Virus record (IMG/VR): IMGVR_UViG_3300010370_000270
Coordinates: 1-22,540 of that record
Origin: a virus
DNA length: 22,540 nucleotides
Strand: one strand, 5' to 3'
Made by a program: the position numbers and the translations under genes. Positions 7,076-14,156 of the stretch are shown here, piece by piece. Position 1 is the first letter of the stretch, and each line of letters opens with the position of its first letter. The notes below the pieces were generated by a model. The model was not told where the DNA came from and made no database searches. It saw only the letters and a list, made by a program, of their open reading frames with translations.

Positions 7076-7083
7076 GATAAATA
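7076..7083 (+). promoter_or_regulatory. Late promoter box (GATAAATA) for the 7090 gene
   Basis: GATAAATA on the plus strand, 6 nt before the ATG at 7090. It forms a divergent pair with the box at 7063-7070. Confidence 0.55.
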
Positions 7084-7089
7084 TTTTAA

Positions 7090-7419
7090 ATGAATAACAC
7101 GGGATTTCCTTATAGTGTAGGCATTGCACAAAAGCCTATTACACACGACTCTAATGCTAATGCACATCTTAATATTGCTGCAGAAGAAGAAGCTAGAAGT
7201 AAAGCTGACTCAATACTACCTTATTCCTTAGATCAAACTAATCAAATATTAGCTAATGTATTTGTATCTATGCTGCAAATGAAGAATATTATTAGCCAGG
7301 CTGAAGAAGATCCATCTGTTAATAAGCAGAATTTAAAAGGTCTTATTGATATTATAGACGATATTAACCGAAAAATTACTATAGATATACCTCAACAGCT
7401 TGAAATTTTAGCGTTATAA
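7090..7419 (+). CDS. Hypothetical helical protein (109 aa)
   Basis: Unrecognised. The N-terminus is polar (NNTGFPYSVGIAQKPITHDSNANAHL), followed by two helical stretches (residues about 30-70 and 78-105) with Ile/Leu heptad-like spacing (LKGLIDIIDDINRKITIDIPQQLEIL). It has no membrane span, signal peptide or cysteine. It is the first gene of a short rightward set (7090, 7434, 7873) and has a late-type box 6 nt before the ATG. No Shine-Dalgarno sequence is present. Late timing would favour a structural or assembly role, but nothing in the sequence proves it. Confidence 0.7.
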   Translation: MNNTGFPYSVGIAQKPITHDSNANAHLNIAAEEEARSKADSILPYSLDQTNQILANVFVSMLQMKNIISQAEEDPSVNKQNLKGLIDIIDDINRKITIDIPQQLEILAL

Positions 7420-7433
7420 GGTATACTGATATA

Positions 7434-7856
7434 ATGAATACCGCTATTAGAACAATAATTATATCTTTAATAATTACTATAATTATAAGCGCTGGGTTTG
7501 GTTTTGTCTTTTCAAATATTTTAGGCTTTCTACAAGGAACTATCTTAGCATTTCTAGTACAAATTATACTATTTTATGTGTATAGTTTAGTGAAGCAGAA
7601 TAATATCTCTAAAGTTGAGGAAGAACACTTTAGTATTATAAGTGAAATCGCACAACGTAGCCTAGTTGATGTTGTTTGCCCTTGTGGTGTTAAGGGAGAA
7701 CCAATTGCGTACTTTGATCTAGAAGATGCTTCATTTACGTGTGAGAAGTGTTCTAGTAGATATAGAGTTGAAGTTGTATTCAACCCTGTTCTGCTAACAG
7801 AACCTCTTAATCTAGAGAATGCTTTTACAAAAATAAAGGAAAAGGAACTAGCTTAA
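7434..7856 (+). CDS. Membrane protein with cytoplasmic zinc-ribbon-like domain (140 aa)
   Basis: The protein has two hydrophobic helices at about residues 7-29 (TIIISLIITIIISAGFGFVF) and 31-52 (GFLQGTILAFLVQIILFYVY), forming a hairpin. A soluble C-terminal part carries paired cysteines, C82-P-C84 and C103-E-K-C106, separated by 18 residues, the pattern of a small zinc ribbon. It ends in a charged helix. The hairpin would leave both ends on the same side of the membrane, probably the cytoplasm, as phage membrane proteins usually arrange. No family is recognised; it could recruit a phage or host factor to the membrane. The ATG at 7434 follows the previous stop by 14 nt with TATA directly before it. 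Confidence 0.75.
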   Translation: MNTAIRTIIISLIITIIISAGFGFVFSNILGFLQGTILAFLVQIILFYVYSLVKQNNISKVEEEHFSIISEIAQRSLVDVVCPCGVKGEPIAYFDLEDASFTCEKCSSRYRVEVVFNPVLLTEPLNLENAFTKIKEKELA

Positions 7857-7872
7857 AATAATCATATAATAT

Positions 7873-8115
7873 ATGAAAACTATTAAATTTGAACTAAAGA
7901 ACGGTAAAACGCATGAAATGACTATTGATGAGATGGCTCGATGGGCATGCCTCCTAGAAGGTATTGAGCAAGTTTCTAAAAAATGTAGCGAAATCGGTCT
8001 AGGTGATGATGATGATTGCTGGATTAAACCGCTAGCATTTCAAAAATATATTGATGAAAGATTTCATTCAATGAAGCATGACCTAACGGTAGAAGCTACT
8101 TTAGGGAGACTATGA
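7873..8115 (+). CDS. Hypothetical small protein (80 aa)
   Basis: Unrecognised. It opens with a short strand pair (KTIKFELKNGKTHEMTIDEMARWA), reminiscent of small phage proteins with a two-strand, one-helix start. A helix with two cysteines follows, then an acidic patch (GLGDDDDCW, about residues 43-51) and a helical end. It is acidic overall and soluble. It starts 16 nt after the preceding stop; TATAAT lies directly before the ATG but is too close to serve as its promoter. It overlaps the convergent fibre gene by 6 nt at the 3' ends, and no clear terminator separates the two. Confidence 0.65.
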   Translation: MKTIKFELKNGKTHEMTIDEMARWACLLEGIEQVSKKCSEIGLGDDDDCWIKPLAFQKYIDERFHSMKHDLTVEATLGRL

Positions 8116-9561
8116 AGGACAGCTTAAATTAAATGTATAGTCTACATTACTAATAGGACTATCGATATAAATGTAAGCAGAGGTAGGAGATGGATTGCTC
8201 TTATTAAAGGATAAGACTCCGGAATTAGAGCCAATAACAGGCCCGTAGCCTAAATTAATAAGAGCTCCATTATAATTAGTATCGCCTCTAAACCCAGAGT
8301 TAATAACCTCTACATTATCATACATTACTCTAAATCTGACTGGAACGCCGTTGGTATTAAAGGTTAAGCTTACATCTCCTGTTAAATCTCCTAATAACAC
8401 TTCATATAGATTTAGAGTACTATTACCTTTATAAGTAGCAGTAGTACCACAATCTAACGCAGTAGTAGTTGGACAATTAACGGAAAGAGTAGGTAGTAGT
8501 GTTCTGTTAGTTATACCTGTAGGTATGCTTTGCGTTGATTCCGACCATGCATACCTATAACATAAAGAAATTATATTTTTCTTTAAGCATTGATATTGCG
8601 CTGCAAGTCGCGGTACAGTATTATTAATTGGCAGTAGATTTGTTTCCTCTATATCAGAATAATTATAAAGATAAATCGGATAGTTAAATCTCGTCATTAA
8701 AAATTTATTTGTAGGGGTATTTATATCTCCATCTTTTACTACTACTGCAGTATAAATTGGTGATAATATATTTAAAATATCAGGAGATGAAATATTTTTA
8801 TATTCATCATATACCGACATTGTCTTTGTAGTATTGTTAATTGATGCAGCTATTGTAGTTGGTGTAAATGTAGAGAAGTATAGATTATTAAATGTATAAT
8901 CTATAGATGTAGGGTAATTTTCACCGAAAGCCGGTAGAGTATCGTTATTCTTGAGCAATAATAGCTTATTATTACTGTAATACACTCTATCATATGGTAT
9001 ATTATAAGTCTTAGTGGTAGTATCTACATAGAATGTATTAGTGTTACTTTTAAATGGAACTTTTACACTATAAGTAGATCCCCAACCTACACTAAGCCTG
9101 TATTCGAAATTTACTGCTTGACCGTAATTAACCACAACCTCATTAGTTAATACATTTCTAGCAAACCCTTTACCGTTAAGTGTTTTAACAGAAAATTCGC
9201 GTATAGTCTCTGTTGAAAGTGAAGTGAAATCAGAAGTATACCCTGCTACGTATACTTTAGTACTTAACTGATCGGTAAAAGTCTGTAAGCTATCTCTTTC
9301 TATATCTATCAATTCACTATTTACCGACTTACTAATTACACCATTTAAATCATATCCCTGAGACCCTGGTTTAATTGTACTTGTACCTAAATCAACATAA
9401 CTTATTGCTTCAGGTATACTTAGAGACGAAAGCGAAACAAGACCAGATGATAAAATAGTATTTTTACACCACCCGGTATCTGATATTATATTTTCTTTAT
9501 CGATTACTCTTAGTCTATATTCACCATAAAGACTTATATTGGTATCTAAATTATTGTACAT
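8110..9561 (-). CDS. Putative tail fibre / adhesin protein (483 aa)
   Basis: The last gene of the leftward late region. The N-terminal 170 residues look like the attachment domain seen in many phage fibre proteins: YRLRVIDKENIISDTGWCKNTILSSGLVSL, then YVDLGTSTIKPGSQGYDL, ending with a strand-rich segment (VNFEYRLSVGWG). A Thr/Asn/Tyr-rich beta middle follows. The C-terminal ~100 residues form a small beta-domain (VPVRFRVMYDNVEVINSGFRG ... GVLSFNKSNPSPTSAYIYIDSPISNVDYTFNLSCP), a type common in marine phage fibres and possibly sugar-binding. It starts 11 nt inside the lectin-like gene, so the two are probably co-expressed and may form one fibre. It has no own late box. Naming it an adhesin is inference from domain style and neighbours. 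Confidence 0.75.
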   Translation of the reverse strand: MYNNLDTNISLYGEYRLRVIDKENIISDTGWCKNTILSSGLVSLSSLSIPEAISYVDLGTSTIKPGSQGYDLNGVISKSVNSELIDIERDSLQTFTDQLSTKVYVAGYTSDFTSLSTETIREFSVKTLNGKGFARNVLTNEVVVNYGQAVNFEYRLSVGWGSTYSVKVPFKSNTNTFYVDTTTKTYNIPYDRVYYSNNKLLLLKNNDTLPAFGENYPTSIDYTFNNLYFSTFTPTTIAASINNTTKTMSVYDEYKNISSPDILNILSPIYTAVVVKDGDINTPTNKFLMTRFNYPIYLYNYSDIEETNLLPINNTVPRLAAQYQCLKKNIISLCYRYAWSESTQSIPTGITNRTLLPTLSVNCPTTTALDCGTTATYKGNSTLNLYEVLLGDLTGDVSLTFNTNGVPVRFRVMYDNVEVINSGFRGDTNYNGALINLGYGPVIGSNSGVLSFNKSNPSPTSAYIYIDSPISNVDYTFNLSCPS

Positions 9562-10783
9562 ATATTACGCTAAGGTTGGTTACACCGGTGTATGCTCCTA
9601 CAGGTATTGCAGAACTACCAATATAGGTATTTACACCGGAAGTTATTTTCCATGGATCGCCAAACGCTGTAAGTTTTGCGGTTATGGTATTACTAGTATT
9701 TGTATAGTTAAAGACATTATCTCTAGTTAAAGCAGCATTTAATTCAATAACACTCAACTTATAACCAAAATTAAATAAATCAATTCCTGTAGCAGTATTA
9801 ACGCACGTTGTAATATTACAGGTATCAACGCCCACTGTGTTACCTTCTGATAAATAAGCGTAAGCACGAGCTCCATCTGACTCTTCTATATTTGTCGTAT
9901 TGAAGTTAATAACCCGTGGAATTGTATCAATACACGGTTCAGTTATACATACAGGGTTAGCTGAAATACAGTTAAAAGTTAAGCATCTATAGTCTGCCGG
10001 TAAAATACCTAAATCTATATCGCATACATCAGTACTAGCATCGCAATTTATTGCGCATCCAGAATATAGATTCTCGTCTGATGTGCCTTCAACGTGGAAA
10101 TTTTTAAAGTGAATTGTTCCTGTATGGATATAGTTATCAGAGCTAATAGGAGTCGCAAAAGAGACACCTACTTTATATAAAGATGTCATAGCAGGGTATA
10201 ATGTTACATCTTTAGTTAAGATATTTGTAAAATAATCACTAGTATTATTTCTATAATCTATATAAAGTGTGCGACCTAAATTACCAAGTCTAGCTCTTAT
10301 AGTTTTGTAATTTAAAGCACTCTCAACTACATAAAAAGTAGTATTGGTGAGAGCGGAAATAGATGATGTAAAACTTTCCTCATTGTAACTATATTCAGGC
10401 CATCCTCCTCGAATAGTTATAGAGTTTTTAATTACTTTATCTATACCAATACCGTCTCTAATAACACTGCTACCAATAGATGCAGATGCTGCAAATAATC
10501 CTGTAGAATCAAATCCTACTCCTAGTAAAGCACCGGAGATACCTTGTTCAATACTATACGGTAGACTTGCAGAAGATAAGCCTGAATAACCTAAATCAAT
10601 ACCAGTATTACCTCCAGATAAAGGAATATTTTCCATTAAGAAAACAGTAAATCCTCCCTGAACATTGCTATCACCTACTATAGCGTAGTCAAATGACCAT
10701 ACTATATCAAAAAAAGGAGAGTATGCACCGCTACTAGCGAAGTTAATACATTTTGTAGTATTAGGTAGAGCAGGGTACTGCAT
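9551..10783 (-). CDS. Putative receptor-binding protein with L-type lectin-like domain (410 aa)
   Basis: Residues 1-235 follow the order of an L-type (legume) lectin beta-sandwich: FDYAIVG, GGFTVFLMENIP with GIDLGYSG, ALLGVGFDSTGLF, KNSITIRGG, a strand pair (RTLYIDYRNN), TKDVTLYP, LYKVGVSFATP and a closing IHFKNFHVEG. A cysteine-rich part (C243, 247, 254, 267, 272, 279, 284, 322, 327) comes next, then a strand-rich C-terminal region (about 330-410). The likely role is carbohydrate recognition on the host surface. A perfect TATAAATA late box lies 6 nt before its ATG, immediately after the stop of the upstream small gene. The 3' end overlaps the next fibre gene by 11 nt. The lectin call rests on pattern and needs structure prediction to confirm. 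Confidence 0.72.
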   Translation of the reverse strand: MQYPALPNTTKCINFASSGAYSPFFDIVWSFDYAIVGDSNVQGGFTVFLMENIPLSGGNTGIDLGYSGLSSASLPYSIEQGISGALLGVGFDSTGLFAASASIGSSVIRDGIGIDKVIKNSITIRGGWPEYSYNEESFTSSISALTNTTFYVVESALNYKTIRARLGNLGRTLYIDYRNNTSDYFTNILTKDVTLYPAMTSLYKVGVSFATPISSDNYIHTGTIHFKNFHVEGTSDENLYSGCAINCDASTDVCDIDLGILPADYRCLTFNCISANPVCITEPCIDTIPRVINFNTTNIEESDGARAYAYLSEGNTVGVDTCNITTCVNTATGIDLFNFGYKLSVIELNAALTRDNVFNYTNTSNTITAKLTAFGDPWKITSGVNTYIGSSAIPVGAYTGVTNLSVIYVQ

Positions 10784-10789
10784 ATAATA

Positions 10790-10797
10790 TATTTATA
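10790..10797 (-). promoter_or_regulatory. Late promoter box (TATAAATA) for the lectin-like gene
   Basis: A perfect T4 late consensus on the minus strand, 6 nt before the ATG at 10783. It directly follows the TGA of the upstream small gene. Confidence 0.75.
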
Positions 10798-11010
10798 TCA
10801 CGGGTCTTTTACAAAGACACACGTCATATGACCATCTGTTTTAAATTTTGTAACGTGCTTGAGACTAAATCCGAGCTTTTTATACTCTCTGTAAACAGTC
10901 TTGAATAAATCATCATCTATGTTGAGGATTATGCTCTGCCTTTGTTTATCTACTAAAACAAAGTCAGTAAACTCTTCACCTAGTGAATATGCTCGCTCAC
11001 TACCCCCCAC
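10798..11010 (-). CDS. Hypothetical small protein (70 aa), GTG start
   Basis: Unrecognised. I place the start at the GTG at 11010, because an AATAAATA late box ends 5 nt upstream, matching the spacing at neighbouring late genes. A longer reading from a TTG at 11037 would run through that box and through the stop of the small gene upstream. The product starts MGGSERAYSLGEEF and has alternating strands and a helix (DDLFKTVYREYKKLGFSL, about residues 35-52), ending in GHMTCVFVKDP. It looks like a small alpha/beta fold. It lies between fibre genes and its own box suggests late expression; a chaperone or assembly role is possible but not shown. Confidence 0.68.
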   Translation of the reverse strand: MGGSERAYSLGEEFTDFVLVDKQRQSIILNIDDDLFKTVYREYKKLGFSLKHVTKFKTDGHMTCVFVKDP

Positions 11011-11015
11011 ATAAT

Positions 11016-11023
11016 TATTTATT
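11016..11023 (-). promoter_or_regulatory. Late promoter box (AATAAATA) for the 70-aa gene
   Basis: AATAAATA on the minus strand, 5 nt before the GTG at 11010. It contains the TAA stop of the 54-aa gene upstream. Confidence 0.6.
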
Positions 11024-11183
11024 CTTCTGCTAAACAATTAACTATCTCGGTTATTTTACTGTATAGATTTAATACGTCTATATAAGATATGTCGTCATTA
11101 AGTGAAACCTTATAAGATCTTAAAATATCACCTAATAGCTTAAAATCTTGCGGTGTTAATCCCTCTACAATTAATTCTTCCAT
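11019..11183 (-). CDS. Small hypothetical protein (54 aa)
   Basis: A short complete frame, ATG at 11183 to TAA at 11019. It encodes MEELIVEGLTPQDFKLLG, a polar middle and a helical end (SKITEIVNCLAEE). The 54 residues are acidic, helical and free of low-complexity sequence. It fills what would otherwise be a 180-nt gap between the double-collar gene and the 70-aa gene, in the same direction as its neighbours. Its stop codon is inside the late box of the next gene, as seen at the neighbouring junction 10790-10800. No own late box or Shine-Dalgarno sequence is visible; the gap from the upstream gene is 33 nt. I do not recognise a family. Confidence 0.6.
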   Translation of the reverse strand: MEELIVEGLTPQDFKLLGDILRSYKVSLNDDISYIDVLNLYSKITEIVNCLAEE

Positions 11184-11216
11184 ATACAATACTAATTAAT
11201 CAACTCTTAATGCTAA

Positions 11217-12824
11217 TCAATACTTAATACAGTAATTCATAGCTATATTTCTAGGTCGGGTCTCGGTAGCTATTCTAGGAGCTCCATTAGTACCGTCGTT
11301 AGTAGCAGCACGCACATGATTTTTAGCTTGTAGTGTCGCAGAACCTACACCGGGAGTAGTTGAGCTAGTTTGGGTAGTTTGTATGATGTCTGCAGGACAG
11401 CTATTAGTATCGTTTAAGCAATCAAATCCAACTGCTTCTCCAAATGAATGCCAGTGACCCTGGAATGCATCTGCTTGTTTTGCTCCAAATGTACCAGAAG
11501 CAGTTGAGTCGCTATTTGTTCCAGCACCGCGGACAAAATAACCGCGAAGATCGGGAAGATTGAATGTTGTAGAACCGTCACCCGCGCCATATGGTAGAGA
11601 AGGTACTGATGAAGAAAGTACTCTAAATAACGACGAGTATGCAGTGCGACTTATCGCATTACCATTACACGATAACCAACCTGCAGGTGGGAAGTCCATT
11701 GCAAACGCCATAACTGCGCCAGTTGGTATACCATTATCAGTGAGAGTAGTACCTACCACTAAATCACCTCTGAGACTATTAACTGTGCTATCAGTTACAT
11801 TAACTCCATCTAAAGTAGCTGTAAGCGGTGATTTAATGGTAATAGTTGAATTAACAACAGTATCAGGTTTAGCTTTAATAATATAAAGAGCTCCTGATGC
11901 ACTTAACTGTGAATTACTACCAGATGCAATATTAAATGTTGTAGATGTAGAAGGAGATGAACCTACCCCGTATATAGTTTTATTTACAAAGTTTGGTACA
12001 TTGAAATTTGTAGTATTGCCACCGTAGGTTGTTCCTATTACAGCAGATAGCTCTCTATAACTAGCACCTGGTACTGATTGACCGTTACACAACAACCAAC
12101 CTGTAGGTGCACTACCTGCAGAAATATAAGGCATTATTGAACCTACAGGAATTTGACTTGCTGTTCCAGCTACATATACGGTATTGTTACCAGCATCATC
12201 CCACTGTAAGGTTCCATCATACTGCGATGTTAAGAACTTACCAGGGCCACCTACATAGGAAGGTAGTATAAAATTAGTACTATTAACTGATATATTCGAA
12301 GGAATATTTAAATATGTTGATCCTTGTTCAATATTAATAGTTTTAACAGCTATTGTTGAACTTAACGCAATCTTATTACTTCCATCAAGTCTTAAACCAC
12401 TACCTAAAGCATTTGTCGAAAAATTACCTGCAGATAATCTATTTACAGTAATATTATTTGTATTTGATATAGAAATAGTTCCATTACCTGCTGTGTACTT
12501 ACCACCTACATTTTCCCAATTCAATATGTTAGCAGGGTCTCCTCCCTTGAATGCGTAAAAAATATTATTATCATTATCGTAGGCTAAATCTCCAGAAACA
12601 GCTGATGTTAAAACTGTTACATCTGGTACGGATCCTAAGAAACTAGATCCGGCAACAGGTATACCGCCTACGGTTTGACCATCACCAATGTATAATTTTT
12701 TAGTGTCTGTTGTATATCCTAATTCACCCTCTGAAAGAGTAACTTGTTTTCTATCAAGATCACTTCCTCTACGTACTAGAAGTTTTAAGAGAGTATTTTC
12801 AAATATTTCTATTTTTTTCGGCAT
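11217..12824 (-). CDS. Tail fibre protein with Mtd-like N-terminal module and two tail-collar domains (535 aa)
   Basis: Residues 14-58 (VRRGSDLDRKQVTLSEGELG, then KKLYIGDG) form the short module known from the N-terminus of phage tropism determinants, used to mount fibres on the tail. After a beta-rich stem come two phage tail-collar domains: residues 225-285 (VGSIMPYISAGSAPTGWLLCNGQ ... NFNVPNF) and 366-432 (TGAVMAFAMDFPPAGWLSCNG ... FNLPDLRGYFVRG). The first is followed by ALYIIKA, the usual end of a collar protein. The second continues to a collar-type end (ETRPRNIAMNYCIKY). A single HWH at 457-459 resembles the metal-binding HxH of T4 short and long fibre needles. It lies 8 nt after the homologous upstream gene and has no late box of its own. 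Confidence 0.9.
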   Translation of the reverse strand: MPKKIEIFENTLLKLLVRRGSDLDRKQVTLSEGELGYTTDTKKLYIGDGQTVGGIPVAGSSFLGSVPDVTVLTSAVSGDLAYDNDNNIFYAFKGGDPANILNWENVGGKYTAGNGTISISNTNNITVNRLSAGNFSTNALGSGLRLDGSNKIALSSTIAVKTINIEQGSTYLNIPSNISVNSTNFILPSYVGGPGKFLTSQYDGTLQWDDAGNNTVYVAGTASQIPVGSIMPYISAGSAPTGWLLCNGQSVPGASYRELSAVIGTTYGGNTTNFNVPNFVNKTIYGVGSSPSTSTTFNIASGSNSQLSASGALYIIKAKPDTVVNSTITIKSPLTATLDGVNVTDSTVNSLRGDLVVGTTLTDNGIPTGAVMAFAMDFPPAGWLSCNGNAISRTAYSSLFRVLSSSVPSLPYGAGDGSTTFNLPDLRGYFVRGAGTNSDSTASGTFGAKQADAFQGHWHSFGEAVGFDCLNDTNSCPADIIQTTQTSSTTPGVGSATLQAKNHVRAATNDGTNGAPRIATETRPRNIAMNYCIKY

Positions 12825-12832
12825 AATATTAA

Positions 12833-14155
12833 TTAATAACTAAATATAGGAATTGCAAATCTACCCACGTCAGATGTGTCTTCTGTAGTTTCTGCACTTT
12901 CAAATGTAATAAATCCAGCAGAGGTTAATTTTATTGTTGTAGAGTTTATTACACCCCCCACATCATAAGCTGATGTTACGTTTAAAATAGTCTGATTTCT
13001 ATACCCGTAGTTAGAAGTAACTTGATTAGGGCAGCCATTAAAGACAGATAGGTAAGAATTTGTTGAATGTGAAGCGGTTAACCCACTATAAATTGTTGGT
13101 ACGGTACTTGTAATTTGACCTTTTGAGTTATATACTATTCCTCTAAATACCGCTTGACCAGCTCCTATAATATCAGCAATTTCAAATTCATTGCCTACAG
13201 TTACTAGCGTTACATCATCTGTAACTGGAACATCAGCTTGAAGCTTACCTGTAGTACTATTAATACTTAAATTATCACCTATTACTGGTCCAAAGTTTGT
13301 ATAAAAACCAAGTCCGGTAGTGAAGGAAATACCACTACCTGGTATTGCAAGAGTATTACCGTCAAAAGCTATTTTATCAGTAGGATCTAGCGTTAATCCA
13401 TAGCCTAAAATATTGTCTTTGTCAAGTATTAGTTTATCATCATTATCTAAAGCTAAACCATCTCCGTATATTGTAGTTGTATCAATACTATCAAGAGTCG
13501 CTATCTTACTAGGTAAGCTAGTAAGTTTTAAGAATTTAGTTGATACATCAAACCCGAAACCTGGTCCTACGTTTAAGTTAATTTTACTTCCACCGCCTCC
13601 TAATAAACCTGCACCTATGGCATTAGTGCTAATTTTATCTGCACTAATTGGTGATATTGTAATTTTATTAGAGCTTAAAGTTACGTAAGTACCATCGACG
13701 TTAGCTGATAATCCGTTTGATGCTGTAGCTATAATACCACCGAACTGATAGCCTGCAGTTGTATCAAAACTATTATTATTAATAGAATTATCTTTTAAAG
13801 ATAATACCTTTGCATCAGTACCAGTATATTCTAGAGTAACGTTATCTGGCTTGCCGCTGATAATAGCCCAAGAAGATAGCGATGCATAGTCTGTAGCAGT
13901 TAGCTGATAAATTAAAGACCCGGCAGGTACTAGCTCGCCTATACTTGCTGGTACTCCTGTAATAGAGGATGTCTTACTTAGAGGAGTGTATATCTGTGGC
14001 GCTACTGCTAAACCACCTGGCGTTACACCGTCTCCAATAAATAAGCGCTTAGTATCAGTAGTAAAACCTAACTCACCTTGTTCGAGAGTAATAGCTTTTC
14101 TCTGATCATCTGTACCTCTACGTACTTTAATTTTTACTATTGTTACATTAGGCAT
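12833..14155 (-). CDS. Tail fibre protein with Mtd-like N-terminal module (440 aa)
   Basis: Residues 10-55 (VRRGTDDQRKAITLEQGELG, KRLFIGDGVTPGG) are homologous to the N-terminal module of the next gene, and the similarity continues into the stem (ISTNAIGAGLLGGGGSKINL here, FSTNALGSGLRLDGSNKIAL there). The middle has repeats of the type GDGLALDNDDKLIL and GYGLTLDPTDKIAF, a repeated beta-stem. The C-terminal ~130 residues differ from the neighbour and may be the tip (for example FRGIVYNSKGQITS, SYGY-like loops, then FITFESAETTEDTSDVGRFAIPIFSY). The pair is likely a tandem duplication that diverged at its tip. The start is 1 nt after the S74 gene's stop, so translation is coupled. It is probably a virion fibre component. 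Confidence 0.82.
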   Translation of the reverse strand: MPNVTIVKIKVRRGTDDQRKAITLEQGELGFTTDTKRLFIGDGVTPGGLAVAPQIYTPLSKTSSITGVPASIGELVPAGSLIYQLTATDYASLSSWAIISGKPDNVTLEYTGTDAKVLSLKDNSINNNSFDTTAGYQFGGIIATASNGLSANVDGTYVTLSSNKITISPISADKISTNAIGAGLLGGGGSKINLNVGPGFGFDVSTKFLKLTSLPSKIATLDSIDTTTIYGDGLALDNDDKLILDKDNILGYGLTLDPTDKIAFDGNTLAIPGSGISFTTGLGFYTNFGPVIGDNLSINSTTGKLQADVPVTDDVTLVTVGNEFEIADIIGAGQAVFRGIVYNSKGQITSTVPTIYSGLTASHSTNSYLSVFNGCPNQVTSNYGYRNQTILNVTSAYDVGGVINSTTIKLTSAGFITFESAETTEDTSDVGRFAIPIFSY

Positions 14156-14156
14156 A

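Noticed and set aside
6626-7129. Longer 167-aa reading of the leftward gene
   Set aside because: The added N-terminus runs through the late box and the start of the divergent gene. The ATG at 7057 has the usual 5-nt spacing to its box.
7865-7870. TATAAT as a promoter for the 7873 gene
   Set aside because: It is 2 nt from the ATG and has no matching upstream element, so a transcript from it would start inside the gene.
8132-8148. Hairpin (AATGTA / TACATT) near the convergent 3' ends, as a terminator
   Set aside because: Only 6 bp, AT-rich, with no T-run on either strand, and it lies inside the fibre coding region.
10798-11037. TTG-started 79-aa reading of the small leftward gene
   Set aside because: It would read through the late box and overlap the 54-aa gene. 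The GTG at 11010 fits the promoter spacing.
11560-11886. Plus-strand frame (108 codons) inside the double-collar gene
   Set aside because: It lies wholly opposite recognisable collar-domain codons and has no upstream signal. The frames at 13413 and 15758 were rejected for the same reason.
11217-14155. Diversity-generating retroelement suggested by the Mtd-like N-terminal modules
   Set aside because: No reverse transcriptase, accessory gene or template/variable repeat pair was seen, and the C-terminal ends are collar or beta-stem types, not the variable lectin fold.
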